NCBI GenBank assembly: GCA_950097015.1
Contig: CATNEN010000037.1
Location: forward strand, 3,749,501 to 3,813,500
Length of the DNA: 64,000 bases
Reading direction: 5' to 3'
Source: Macrostomum hystrix
Taxonomy: Eukaryota > Platyhelminthes > Macrostomidae
The translations under genes and the position numbers were made by a program. The notes beneath the pieces are model-generated. The model made no database searches and was not told the origin of the DNA. It saw nothing but the letters and a program-made list of their open reading frames with translations. Positions 45,216 through 57,491 of the stretch are shown in pieces (the first letter of the stretch is position 1; each line of letters opens with the position of its first letter).

Positions 45216-45906
45216 GGCTGATACTTTACAATATTTTACGATAATTGAAAGCTTCATCCATATTAGGACTCAGTTTTTATGTAGTCTGACTGCAAACTAC
45301 CTAGAACTGGTCACACCTGCAGTGCCAGCTTTAAGTATTAGTCTATGGTGCAAACTGTTTGTTAGGAGCAAACCTAAAGTCGCAAAATCTATACCAATTC
45401 GCTTAGACGATCTAAATTTTAGCAACGCCTAGAACAAAAAAAATCTTAAGAAGATACTCGTTAAAATTAATTGACAGTCATCGCCATTCCAGCTGAACTT
45501 CATAACCAAACCGGATAGGAAGGAAGCATATCTTAGGCATACACATGAAGGCCAGGAATGCAGAAGGTAAGCATGTAGTTTGATATCGATAGTAGTATAG
45601 TGGTATCGATCGATCGAAAGATAGTCCCAATCTTTACAATCCCGTAGGATTATTATCGCAGATTCCATCCTTGGCCCTAGATTACCATCTCTAATTCCCA
45701 TCACAGATTCCAATGTCTGATTCCCATCACAAATCCCAATCTAAAGTTAAAATCCCTACGTAGATCCCAGTCCAAAAAATATACTTCTTTCTCGAATTCC
45801 ATCCTAATAAACTAGTTCCTAAATTATGTTGTCATGATCAAGTCTCACTACTGACAAGTAGTCGTACACCTCTTGTGTAGTCGGCGAAGTTCGCCTCGGC
45901 GGTGAC

Positions 45907-48900
45907 ATGGCGACCGGCGGTGACTCGGTGGTGCCAGTTTCGGGAGGCCTGGCTGGCCGCCTGCAGCAGGAGGGCAGCATCACCTACAATGCCAGGCTGC
46001 AGGCTATGGGCCACTATCTAGGGTGAGTTTGTGCTCATAATCTTCCAGTTTCTTCAATCTTTGATCAACCAATCTCAATCAAATTAACAAAGTACTATTA
46101 AATTTTTTAGATAGTACTTTTTCTAGACGCATATCTCACTTCTCCAATCTTATTTACCCCTTTCGTTCCCATTTTCCTGGTCCCCGTTTTCTTCTTCCCT
46201 CCCCTTACCCCGCTTCTCATTTCAATTTGCCGTTCTCCCTTTCCGTACCCAATTTGCTGTTCCACCTTTACTACTCTCCATTTTTTCTCCTGTTCTTCCT
46301 CTTTTTGCTTTTTGGCAATTTTTTCCCGTTCCGGACTGTTATTTCCCTCCTCGAATTCTCTTTCACCGTATCGAGCATTGTGAGAAGCTTTTGAACCCCG
46401 GCTAGGCATATTTCTGTTGTGTTGGGCCACAGCTGGTCTCTAGTACTCGTGTATAAGAATGACTGCACCGAGTTTCTAAAGGTAAAGCAACAGCTTTGTG
46501 TTCTCTGCTAGCCACGCCCAGCAGCTATAGAGTCATGCCGCATCCGCTAGAAATCATGGAGCGACGATTGGAAGCATTTGCTCACTGCAATAGGTGAGGT
46601 CGACACTGGCAGGTGTAGATCAGAATCGAGCATCTAGATTCTTTGGAGCAGCAGAAACTGTGCAGTTTCTGTGCCACAAAATAAACCCTGCGACCTACAT
46701 GTAATTTGCGTATATTCGTTGGTCTACACATTTTATTCAGACTGCTTACCCCCTCAATATCTCACCTCTCCCCTGTCTCACCTCTCCCCTGTCTCACCTC
46801 TCCCATGTCTCACCTCTCCCATATCTCACCTCTCCCATATCTCACCTCTCCCATGTCTCACCTCTCCCATGTCTCACCTCTCCCATATCTCACCTCTCCC
46901 ATGTCTCACCTCTCCCATATCTCACCTCTCCCATATCTCACCTCTCCCATATCTCACCTCTCCCCTGTCTCACCTCTCCCATGTCTCACCTCTCCCATGT
47001 CTCACCTCTCCCATGTCTCACCTCTCCCATATCTCACCTCTCCCATGTCTCATAAGCCAGTTTTGCGTCCCAACGTTAGAGTTCAGCCGTGTAGGCATTA
47101 TTACCAGGCACACAATACATCAGATAATCTATATAGTCTCCATGCTTAGCAAATCCACCCCAAACTATTTCGCGAACCTTCGAAAGCTTGCCGGAGCCGA
47201 TGAAGCGCCGTATCCGGGCACTAAAGAAGCTGCAATTTCGCACCCTGGAAATCGAAGCGGATTTCTATCGCGAGCTGCACGTCCTGGAGATGAAATACGC
47301 CGGCGCCCACGCTGAGCAGTTTGAGCGCCGCTATCACATTGTCACCGGGTGTCGCGAGCCAACCGACGACGAATCTGATTGGCTGGAGGATTCCGAAGCC
47401 GAGCTACAATTGGCCAACCTGGCTCGCAGCATCAGCGCTAGCGGCGCGGCTTTGGAGAAGCCGGTAGACGCCGCCGAGTCAACAGCCGGCCTGCCCGGGT
47501 TCTGGCTGACCGCTTTAAAAAATGTCGAACTCATCGGCCAGATGATTCACGAACACGACGAGCCCATTCTGCGCCACCTGATTGACATCCGGGCTAGCCT
47601 GTTCTACGGCGACCAGACCGGCTTCACCTTGGAGTTTCACTTCTCAGCTAATGAGTACTTCACTAACAGTGTGCTCACTAAGCAGTACTTTATGCACATG
47701 GCCCCCGACCGGCGCCAGCCGTGGACCTACGACGGCCCGGAGATCTACCGCTGCCGCGGCTGCGACATTCAATGGTGCAAAGGCAAGAATGTCACGGTGA
47801 AGATCTTAAAGAAGGTGCAGCGTCACCGCGGCAACGGACAGAAACGGACCCTGACGAAAACTGTGGAGACTGACTCCTTCTTTAACTTCTTCAATCCGCC
47901 AACCAGGGGTAAGTCGGAGACGTACTTTAGGGTAAAAATATATTTGATTGAGTTGCGCCTAATATTAAGGCTTGATAAGTGACATCGGAGTCAGGTTGTC
48001 CATAGTGGCCTATTTCCACATGTTGTAGCCTTTGAAGGTCCAGCAGTCCGTCTAGAAAAAGGTTGGTGGCCGCCGAAGATGGAGGTGATGCAGGCACATT
48101 CGGGTGACATGCTGATCAATTTTGAAGGCCTGGCAAGGCCGCACTGAGGTGCAGTGCTGATTTGTGTATATGGGCGTATAAAAGACGGTAGCAACCAATG
48201 AGGTTGGTAGGTTAGCAACTAGTGAGGTTGGTAGGTTAGCAACTAGTGAGGTTGGTAGGTTAGCAATTAATGGGGTTGGTAGGTTAGCAACTAGTGAGGT
48301 TGGTAGGTTAGCAACTACTGGGGTTGGTAGGTTAGCAACTAATGGGGTTGGTAGGTTAGCAACTAATGGGGTTGGTAGGTTAGCAACTAATGGGGTTAGT
48401 AGGTTAGCAACTAATGGGGTTGGTAGGTTAGCAACAAATGAGGTTAGTAGGTGAGCAACTAATGGTGTTGGTAGGTTAGCAACAAATGAGGTTAGTAGGT
48501 GAGCAACTAATGGTGTTGGTAGGTTAGCAACAAATGAGGTTAGTAGGTGAGCAACTAATGGTGTTGGTAGGTTAGCAACAAATGAGGTTAGTAGGTGAGC
48601 AACTAATGGGGTTGGTAGGTTAGCAACTAATGGGGTTGGTAGGTTAGCAACTAATGGGGTTAGTAGGTTAGCAACTAATGAGGTTGGTAGGTTAGCAACC
48701 AATGAGGTTGGTAGGTTAGCAACAAATGAGGTTAGTAGGTGAGCAACTAATGGGGTTGGTAGGTTAGCAACTAATGGGGTTAGTAGGTTAGCAACTAATG
48801 GGGTTGGTAGGTTAGCAACAAATGGGGTTGGTAGGTTAGCAACTAATGGGGTTGGTAGGTTAGCAACTAATGGGGTTGGTAGGTTAGCAACTAATGGGGT

Positions 48901-51900
48901 TGGTAGGTTAGCAACTAATGGGGTTAGTAGGTTAGCAACTAATGGTGTTGGTAGGTTAGCAACTAATGGGGTTAGTAGGTTAGCAACTAATGAGGTTGGT
49001 AGGTTAGCAACCAATGAGGTTGGTAGGTTAGCAACTAATGGGGTTGGTAGGTTAGCAACTAATGTGGTTGGTAGGTTAGCAACTAATGGGGTTAGTAGGT
49101 TAGCAACTAATGGTGTTGATAGGTTAGCAATAAATGAGGCTAGTAGGTGAGCAACTAATGGTGTTGGTAGGTTAGCAACAAATGAGGTTAGTAGGTGAGC
49201 AACTAATGGTGTTGGTAGGTTAGCAACTAATGGGGTTAGTAGGTTAGCAACTAATGGGGTTAGTAGGTTAGCAACTAATGGGGTTGGTAGGTTAGCAACT
49301 AATGGGGTTGGTAGGTTAGCAACTAATGGGGTTGGTAGGTTAGCAACTAATGGGGTTGGTAGGTTAGCAACTAATGGGGTTGGTAGGTCAGCAACTAATG
49401 GGGTTAGTAGTTTAGCAACTAATGGTGTTGGTAGGTTAGCAACTAATGGGGTTGGTAGGTTAGCAACTAATGTGGTTGGTAGGTCAGCAACTAATGGGGT
49501 TAGTAGGTTAGCAACTAATGGGGTTGGTAGGTTAGCAACAAATGAGTTAGTAGGTGAGGAACTAATTGTGTTGGTTGGTTAGCAACTAATGGGACGATCG
49601 ACTTTAGCATTTTTTATCAAAATATTCATAAACTTCTACTTAAAGTAGTGTAACAATTATCTAGAGGTTTTTATAAACCAGCGTTTAAAAACTCTAATCC
49701 TTATCCTCCCTTCATTGCAGGAATCGACGAATTGAAAGACGATGTAAGTTTTGTTATCTTGTTTGTGTTTTTATGACATAATGACAAAAGTATGCTTTAT
49801 TTCTTCTTTCCTCGACAGTACAGTCTCAAAGCTGTATATCTGTATATTAGATTTTAATAGCATTGTTTCATTGTCAATTACTATTTCGATAATTGCAGGA
49901 TTCTGAGGTATTTAACGGTGGATTTGAACTCTTTCCTTATTATATTCCTAGGTTTAAATTGCGCAGTTGTGTCATATACCTTGTCCTAGAAAAATATTCA
50001 AATCACAAAAGTTTTTTGCTGTTCATAGTTAATTGTGTTACTTGATCATGTTAACAAATTTTGGTGGAATTTCATTTTAACATTGTGCTGAGGGTTGCTA
50101 GTGATTGAGTGTACATTGTGCTGAGGGTTGCTAGTGATTGAGTGTACATTGTGCTGAGGGTTGCTAGTGATTGAGTGCACATTGTGCTGAGGGTTAGTGA
50201 GTGAGTGTACATTGTGCTGAGGGTTGTTAGTGATTGAGTGTACATTGTGCTGAGGGTTGTTAGTGATTGAGTGTACATTGTGCTGAGGGTTGCTAGTGAT
50301 TGAGTGTACATTGTGCTGAGGGTTGCTAGTGATTGAGTGTACATTGTGCTGAGGGTTGCTAGTGATTGAGTGTACATTGTGCTGAGGGTTGTTAGTGAGT
50401 GAGTGTACATTGTGCTGAGGGTTGCTAGTGATTGAGTGTACATTGTGCTGAGGGTTGCTAGTGATTGAGTGTACATTGTGCTGAGGGTTGCTAGTGATTG
50501 AGTGTACATTGTGCTGAGGGTTGCTAGTGATTGAGTGTACATTGTGCTGAGGGTTGTTAGTGATTGAGTGTACATTGTGCTGAGGGTTGCTAGTGATTGA
50601 GTGTACATTGTGCTGAGGGTTGCTAGTGATTGAGTGTACATTGTGCTGAGGGTTGCTAGTGATTGAGTGTACATTGTGCTGAGGGTTGTTAGTGAGTGAG
50701 TGTACATTGTGCTGAGGGTTGCTAGTGATTGAGTGTACATTGTGCTGAGGGTTGCTAGTGATTGAGTGTACATTGTGCTGAGGGTTGCTAGTGATTGAGT
50801 GTACATTGTGCTGAGGGTTGCTAGTGATTGAGTGTACATTGTGCTGAGGGTTGTTAGTGAGTGAGTGTACATTGTGCTGAGGGTTGCTAGTGATTGAGTG
50901 TACATTGTGCTGAGGGTTGCTAGTGATTGAGTGTACATTGTGCTGAGGGTTGCTAGTGATTGAGTGTACATTGTGCTGAGGGTTGTTAGTGAGTGAGTGT
51001 ACATTGTGCTGAGGGTTGCTAGTGATTGAGTGTACATTGTGCTGAGGGTTGCTAGTGATTGAGTGTACATTGTGCTGAGGGTTAGTGAGTGAGTGTACAT
51101 TGTGCTGAGGGTTGTTAGTGAGTGAGTGTACATTGTGCTGAGGGTTGTTAGTGAGTGAGTGTACATTGTGCTGAGGGTTGCTAGTGATTGAGTGTACATT
51201 GTGCTGAGGGTTGCTAGTGATTGAGTGTACATTGTGCTAAAAATGTTCTTTACCTATTCCATAATAATCAACCATGACCAGGACGAAGAGATAGAAAACC
51301 TGTTGCAGTCGGACTTTGAAATTGGCCACTTCATTCGGGAGCGCATTGTGCCTAGAGCTGTTCTGTGCTTCACCGGCGAAGGCCTCGACGACGAGGACGA
51401 GGTGAGAATTCTGCAGTTTTTGTTTAATTTTAGCGAATCGAAATTAAATTTTTATCTCTTATAAGAACATGCAGCCGTCTCTATGCTAAAATTATATAAT
51501 TATAAAATACTCTCTCTTGGATTTTTAGAAACTTTTTACAAAACATTGTCGTGACTCATCTCTGCTAGGAGAACCATAGTCCTGATGCCTCACTATGAAG
51601 TCATTTGTCATGCGCAGCAGACTGCTTAGCCTTCATTCAGTAGGCTCTTTCTCTCTGCATCCCTGATCCCGCAGCCTCCCTATCTACCCACCTGGGCTAC
51701 CGATAGTCGCTAATGGGCATATTTAATAAGGCTGACGTGGCAGAGCACATCTGTCTATATTAATATGCAACCATTTTATTTTCATGCCCACACAATTGCT
51801 TCAGAAGCTTGCTAAGCCTACAGGAATGCCTTTCGTTATCAATCTTAGTAGTACCTTGTTATTGTTAGTTGCTGCTTCTAGTAGCAGCAGCAGCAGCAGT

Positions 51901-54900
51901 CCGGGCTGCTCGGCACAACTGCAGCAACAATCTATCGAATTGTTAATTGGGGCCGTGTTTGGCCAGTCGGTGACGGATGCCAGAAAGCGCAGCGTGCTGC
52001 GTTTCGCTCTTTCGGATCTTGGCTTCAATCCTGTTGAAGATGCCGATGCCAAGTGTTCGATTAGCAACCCGATGAAAATTCTTCCGCGTCCACTAGTTGC
52101 AATGGTGCCAGATGGCGACGCTATTCAAGCTAACCTGGCCGCCTGCGGTCTCCTAGACTCTGGCGCATTGGCTCTGATTGGGCCGGATCATCCGGCTGTT
52201 ACTGGCGCAAACCTGGCCGCCCTGGCCGCCGCCACCCAGGCCCCAATCATTGATCTGAGACCGTTCCATGCCCTGGTCAGTGAGCGGCAGCCGGCCCAGC
52301 CATTTGTGCTCCGCCTTCACCCGCCGATGGACCAGCTAGCCGCCTGTCTGGCTTCAACTATTGATCATTTCAACTGGCTTGAGGCTCTCTACGTTTACGA
52401 AAATTGGCAGGCCTGGCTTAGATTTGAAGCAACTCTTAGACGACGCGCATCATTTGAGGCTCTCTACGTGCGTCTCAGGCGCTACTTCAGTTCCATTGGT
52501 CCGGAGCCGCTATTGAATGAAATCGAACACGCCGGCTGGGCCACGGTTGTCCTGGATCTTAGTCCTGCCAGCGCCTCACACTTTCTGAGAACAGCCGCCT
52601 CACTAGGCATGGTTGGCGGCATCTATCACTACGTGCTGGTCGGCATGGACTCGGCCCAGTTGGCTTCGGAGTATCGCGGCAGCCGGTTCAACATCACCTC
52701 CTTCAGATTGGCGCCCACCGATACGCATTATTATGACCGAGTGCTGGCAGGACTGCGAGACTGGCAGCGTCAGCGGCAGCTGCGGGTGGGCGTTGGCACC
52801 GGTTCGATAGGCGACGAACACGTCAATGGCGGCCTGCCGGCCAATGGCGACGAAGAGTTCAGCCCGCTGGAGCCAGACGGACGCCTGTCATTGGAGGTGG
52901 CTCTTGTGTACGACGCAGCTCAGGTGAGACCTACAGCTAATCTCTGACATTTGGCTTCAGTCTGCTTGCAGTTTCAGTCTGCTTCTGCTTGCAGTTTCAG
53001 TCTGCTTCTGCTTGCAGTTTCAGTCTGCTTTTGCGTGTAGTTCGCCAATATTTCACTGCTATTCCACTTATTGCAGGTTCTACTAAAAGCTTTGGCGGGT
53101 CTGCAAACGAGTAGGAACCTTCTAGACGGAAGCAGAAATGGAAGCAGCAGCGGCGGCGGCGGCGGAGAGTTCTCCCGTTGCCATTCGGGAGCCGCCACTG
53201 CCAGCCACCTGTGGCCACTAGGCGCCAGCCTATGGAACTATCTGCACTCAGTTGAACTGCTCGATGTTGGTTTAACTGGCCGAATTCGTTTCGTCAACGG
53301 CATTCGAGCTGCAATTCAAGCACCGGAGAAAGAAGAGAACGGAGCAGCGGAAGCAGGCGGCGGTCTGGAGGTGTGGCATCAGCGTCGTCAGACCGGGCAT
53401 GTCCGCCTCGGTGTCTGCGACTCCACCGGTCGCCTGCGCCTCGACTCGCTATCAAAAACAGGCGACGCCTCCGCCGCCGGCGCCGCAACCCCAGCATCGG
53501 CCAGCAGTCGCCGGCTTCGCGTTGTGGTTGTGGCCGCCCAGCCGTTTGTGTGGATCAAGCGGCAGCACAGGTCGCGCTACCTCAGCGCCGAAGGCCACAT
53601 TCTGCCTGGCGTTCAGTTTCATCGGCATCATCTGGAAGGATTCTGCGTTGACATGCTGAACATGATCGCCAATCGGACTGGCATGAAGTGGTCGGTCTAT
53701 CGATCTCCTGACGACAAATACGGCAACTGCGTACGACCGCCCGGCTGTCCCAAGGAGACCGACATTCAAGAGGCTGGCATCGAGAAGGAGCGTCTGAGAT
53801 CGGAGTCTGTGGGCGGCAGCAGCCAGCCGCACCCGTGTCGCTGCCAGTGGAACGGCATGATGGCCGAGCTTGTATCCGGCCGGGCGGACATTGCTCTTGG
53901 CTCATTCACCATCACCTATGAGCGCGAACGGGTCATCGATTTCACTAAGCCGTTCATGACCCTCGGCATTAGCATCTTGTTTAAACGGCCAAAAGGCGAA
54001 AAGCCTGGCCTATTCAGCTTTCTCATGCCATTCGCTGTGGAAGTGTGGACATGCGTACTAGCCGCCTACCTTGTCACCACCGGCATCATTAACCTGCTGG
54101 GCAGGTTGTCTCCCTTCGAATGGACCAATCCGCATCCGTGTGTGCCGGATCCGCCTTACCTTGTTAACGAACTGTCGCTATCTAATGCATTCTGGTTCAC
54201 AGTTGGCACCCTGATGCAGCAGGGCTCCAATATTAGTCCCAGGGCTACCAGCTCCCGCCTAGTTGCCGTGAGCTGGTGGTTCTTCACCCTCATTCTAATC
54301 AGCTCCTATACGGCTAATTTAGCCGCATTTCTCACCGTTGAACGGGTGGTAATGCCCATTCAGAATGCCGAAGATCTGTCCAATCAGACCACTATTGAAT
54401 ACGGCCTACTGTCTGGCGGTTCGACCGAGGCATTCTTTGAGACTTCTCTCATTTCCACCTACGCTCGCATGGCTGAGTTCATGCGCAAACGGCCGGGTGT
54501 TAAAACTACTAGCACCAGCGCCGGCATTGAGCGTGTCAAACGCGGCGGCTACGCCTTCCTAATGGAATCTGCCATGATCGAGTATCACGTAGAACGCGAG
54601 TGCCAACTGCAACAAATTGGCGGCCTCATCGACAGTAAAGGCTATGGCATTGGGGTGGCGCCGAACAGGGAGGAACTGGGCGACCTGCTCACGCTCAAGA
54701 TTCTTGAGCTGCAGCGGGACCAGGAGCTGCAGGTGAGCTAGTTGCTCATCATAAATCATTGCTCACTATGTCGACCAATTCACACTTCGACTTTTACCTC
54801 AATATAATGAGTATCGCTCATAGTGTGTGTGAGTATCGCTCGTAGTGTGTGTGAGTATCGCTCATAGTGTGTGTGAGTATCGCTCGTAGTGTGTGAGTAT

Positions 54901-57377
54901 CGTTCGTAGTGTGTGTGAGTATCGCTCGTAGTGTGTGTGAGTATCGCTCCTAGTGTGTGTGAGTATCGCTCATAGTGTCTGTCTTAGAATTGCTCATAGT
55001 GTCTGTCTTAGAATCGCTCATAGTGTCTGTCTTAGAATCGCTCATAGTGTCTCTTTGAGAATCGCTCATAGTGTCTGTCTGAGAATCGCTCTTAGTGTCT
55101 GTCTGAGAATCGCTCATAGTGTCTCTTTGAGAATCGCTCATAGTGTCTCTTTGAGAATCGCTCATAGTGTCTGTCTGAGAATCGCTCATAGTGCCTCTTT
55201 GAGAATCTCTCATAGTGTCTTTTTGAGAATCGCTCATAGTGTCTGTCTGAGAATCGCTCATAGTGTCTGTCTGAGAATCGTTCATAGTGTCTCTTTGAGA
55301 ATCGCTCATAGTGTCTGTCTTAGAATCGCTCATAGTGTCTGTCTGAGAATCGCTCATAGTGCCTCTTTGAGAATCTCTCATAGTGTCTTTTTGAGAATCG
55401 CTCATAGTGTCTGTCTGAGAATCGCTCATAGTGTCTCTTTGAGAATCGCTCATAGTGTCTGTCTGAGAATCGCTCATAGTGTCTGTCTGAGAATCGTTCA
55501 TAGTGTCTCTTTGAGAATCGCTCATAGTGTCTCTTTGAGAATCGCTCATAGTGTGTCTTAGAATCGCTCATAGTGTCTGTCTTAGAATCGCTCATAGTGT
55601 CTGTCTGAGAATCGTTCATAATGCCTCTTTGAGAATCTCTCATAGTGTCTTTTTGAGAATCGCTCATAGTGTCTGTCTGAGAATCGCTCATAGTGCCTCT
55701 TTGAGAATCTCTCATAGTGTCTTTTTGAGAATCGCTCATAGTGTCTGTCTGAGAATCGCTCATAGTGTCTCTTTGAGAATCGCTCATAGTGTCTGTCATA
55801 GTGTCGCTCATTGAGTCGCTCATAAGCTATTCTGCAACCACCCGCAGACGCTGAAGAACAAATGGTGGAAAGAGACTGGCATCTGCGGCAGTCAGGACTC
55901 CCAGAATTCCAAGAACGCCAATCCGTTAGACACTCGAAGCATTGGCGGCATCTTTCTAGTGCTAATCGGTGGTGTTTTAGTGTCAGTCTGTCTGGCACTG
56001 GCAGAGTTTGTTTGGAATTGGCGCAAAATGCGTCGCATGTCAATTGCCAGACAGGACAGTCACGCCGAGCTCTGCCGCGGCATTTGTAAACAGGCTGCAT
56101 CCTCTTTGAATTGTTTCGGCTCTAACAAGAAGCCTCACAGATCTGATCCCACTATTGAAATTCCTCTACTGCCGCGTCAGCAGCAGCAGCAGCAGCCCCC
56201 ACCAGCACCGGAGCTGCCGCCACCGCCGCCGCCGCCAATTCCGCCTAGACGGCAGTCATCGATGTCTAGCAATCCTAGGCGACGCCAACACTTTGGCTAC
56301 ACCGCTGATGGCGGAGTTGAATATGACATTTAGATGGCCCTGCAAAGCCAAGGGGGCGCACATAAGCCAGTGCTTTGATGAATCCACCAGTGGGCATAAA
56401 TAGTATACTGCCCTAAATTTGTATCTATCTATGTCCACTTTAAAGCTGATGTCCGTTTTCATCAGCAAATGAACAAGCATGCCAAGATATACGCCTTTGC
56501 TACTGAAACTGCCTAAAAACGTACAAAAATGTTAATTAAAAAGTGACCATTTTTTTATTTCACTCGCAGTTTGACGATGACGAAGAAGATGAAGAGGTTC
56601 GTCCCTGTTGCTGGTTTTTTTATGGTAGTTTCTTCGCTTTTAAAAGTTAATACTTTTTCATGTTTTTTTGCTTTTTTTTGCTTGTCATAGTTACGTTTTT
56701 TCACAGGTTTTTAATATGGTACTATGATTAATAGTGGCAGAGCGGTTAACGCGTTTGCGTCTCGCACCAAGGTCCCTGAGCTCGATTCCGTGGCGAGGCC
56801 ACATTCATTTGGAGCGCAGCCGCGGAGAGAAGGCTTGGGGGCTTGTCGTGCAATTTACGCCCTCGAGTACCAACCTCCAAGGCACAGTGAAGTGTACACT
56901 GCCGGAAGATGAGAAAGGGCAGATGTACACACCTGTGTGAGCGTGTGTGCTCAGGAATCAGCGAAACGGGCAGAATTGCCTCCTCGCTGGCTGCTGGTCT
57001 AGTGTCACCACATGACTGCCTTCTGCAGCTCTTCTATTATTATGTGATTCGTACTTTAATGATAGGGGAAGTATTTTCTTGCACAGGAAATTTGTGAATT
57101 CGGATTTTTTTTAAAGGAAGACATTTTAGGATTGGGATGATAACTGATCGCAATACTCCTGTGATGATTTGCATCCCCCCATATCCATTAGGTAAGTTTA
57201 AGCAATTCGCCACTTTCCTAAAGCTATGTTTGCAAGCCCTGAATGTCTGCCTGAATTCCACTATTTGTGTATAACTAACAGTAAAATTCACCTAATTCTC
57301 AGGATGACGATGCAGACAACGAGGTGAATTATCTAGACGAGGAGGAGGAAACGGAACAACAGGTGGCAAGACGTTAA
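45907..57377 (+). CDS. NAP1L1: Nucleosome assembly protein 1-like histone chaperone
   Basis: Proposed exons: 45907-46022, 46531-46593, 47187-47908 (47150 is an alternative start in another phase), 49721-49743, 49899-49907, 51282-51401, 56570-56596 and 57303-57377. They sum to 384 residues in frame (human NAP1L1 391). NAP1 binds H2A-H2B and H3-H4 and shuttles histones. Signatures: MKRRIRALKKLQ, EIEADFYRELHVLEMKYA, GFWLTALKNVELIGQMIHEHDEPIL, LEFHFSANEYFTNSVLTK, YDGPEIYRCRGC, DSFFNFFNPP, DFEIGHFIRERIVPRAVLCFTGEG and an acidic C-terminal tail. The core from 47187 is certain. The first two exons are supported mainly by phase and weak similarity (MERRLEAF). Intron 51402-56569 contains the kainate receptor gene. 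Introns are filled by arrays. The paralogue assignment (NAP1L1 or NAP1L4) is not resolved. Confidence 0.85.
46757..47053 (+). repeat. 15-bp minisatellite, NAP1L 5' intron
   Basis: About 20 copies of TCTCACCTCTCCCAT with CCTGT and CATAT variants, about 95 bp before the exon with the ESLPEPMKRR core. It forms a C/T-only tract on the transcript strand. Confidence 0.95.
48190..49595 (+). repeat. 24-bp minisatellite, NAP1L intron 47909-49720
   Basis: About 58 copies of a 24-bp unit containing AGGTTAGCAACTAATGGGGT. GGTGAGCAAC-type variants occur in alternating blocks, evidence of 48-bp and larger duplications. Minus-strand frames through it are artefacts of the 24-nt period. Confidence 0.96.
50079..51240 (+). 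repeat. 33-bp minisatellite, NAP1L intron 49908-51281
   Basis: About 35 copies of a 33-bp unit with GTACATTGTGCTGAGGGTTG and TAGTGATTGAGT. Some units lack 6 bp, and TAGTGAGTGAG variants occur in blocks. The array ends about 42 bp before the acceptor of exon 51282-51401. A 386-codon minus-strand frame over it is an artefact of the 33-nt period. Confidence 0.96.
51790..51804 (+). promoter_or_regulatory. Candidate trans-splice acceptor of the nested kainate receptor
   Basis: CACAATTGCTTCAG, preceded by TTTTATTTTC, ends 21 nt before ATG 51826. It provides an RNA-level start for the nested gene and argues for 51826 rather than 51784 as the start codon. Confidence 0.45.
51826..56333 (+). CDS. Kainate-type ionotropic glutamate receptor subunit, nested in NAP1L
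   Basis: Exons 51826-52923, 53077-54732 and 55848-56333 (all phase 0) encode 1079 residues. The alternative ATG 51784 adds 14 but lies before a consensus acceptor. Order: signal peptide (NLSSTLLLLVAASS); amino-terminal domain; S1 with LEGFCVDMLNMIANRTGMKW, WNGMMAEL and TITYERERVIDFTKPFMTLG; M1; pore helix WFTVGTLMQQGSN (Gln at the Q/R site); M3 with SYTANLAAFLTVERV; S2 with STEAFFETSLISTY, YAFLMESAMIEY and GGLIDSKGYGIG; M4 (GGIFLVLIGGVLVSVCLAL); and a Pro/Gln-rich tail. The agonist-binding Arg, Thr and Glu are kept, but the usual EEPYV is AQPFV and the APLT before the Arg is GSFT. A roughly 40-residue Cys/Pro-containing insertion splits S1. It is clearly of the AMPA/kainate class; the exact subunit is not assigned. 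Confidence 0.88.
52955..53035 (+). repeat. 23-bp tandem repeat in kainate receptor intron 1
   Basis: Three to four copies of CTTGCAGTTTCAGTCTGCTT(CTG) lie just before the true acceptor at 53076. Each copy contains TTGCAG, an acceptor-like word, so the array multiplies decoy 3' splice sites. Confidence 0.85.
54805..55830 (+). repeat. 24-bp minisatellite, kainate receptor intron 2
   Basis: Starts as 16-18 bp units (GAGTATCGCTCGTAGTGTGT) and continues as about 36 copies of a 24-bp unit with GAATCGCTCATAGTGTCTGT. It ends about 20 bp before the exon 3 acceptor. Both strands are open for up to 200 codons because the period is 24. These are artefacts. Confidence 0.96.
56733..57015 (+). mobile_element. 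tRNA-derived SINE, copy C (best preserved)
   Basis: The head GTGGCAGAGCGGTTAACGCG and GGTCCCTGAGCTCGATTCC resembles a leucine- or serine-type tRNA (TGGC-GAGCGG box A, GAGCTCGATTCC box B). The body runs through AAGGCTTGGGGGCTTGTCGT, CCAACCTCCAAGGCACAGTG and GCAGATGTACACACCTGTGT to GCTGGTCTAGTGTCACCACA. It retains CpGs that are TG/CA in copy A, so it is the youngest copy. It lies in NAP1L intron 56597-57302 in sense orientation. Confidence 0.8.
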
Positions 57378-57485
57378 GCACTGTGATACTAACCAAACCC
57401 ATGATAGCAAGTACTGAAAACTGCCAAATGCTGCCTTTTATTTTAACCAAAATATTCCAATTTAAAGGATGTGCAATAATTATAA

Positions 57486-57491
57486 AATAAA
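57486..57491 (+). terminator. Polyadenylation signal of NAP1L
   Basis: AATAAA 108 nt after the NAP1L stop codon. Confidence 0.6.

Noticed and set aside
50072-51232. 386-codon minus-strand ORF with an 11-residue repeat
   Set aside because: Artefact of the 33-bp intronic minisatellite, which is a multiple of three.
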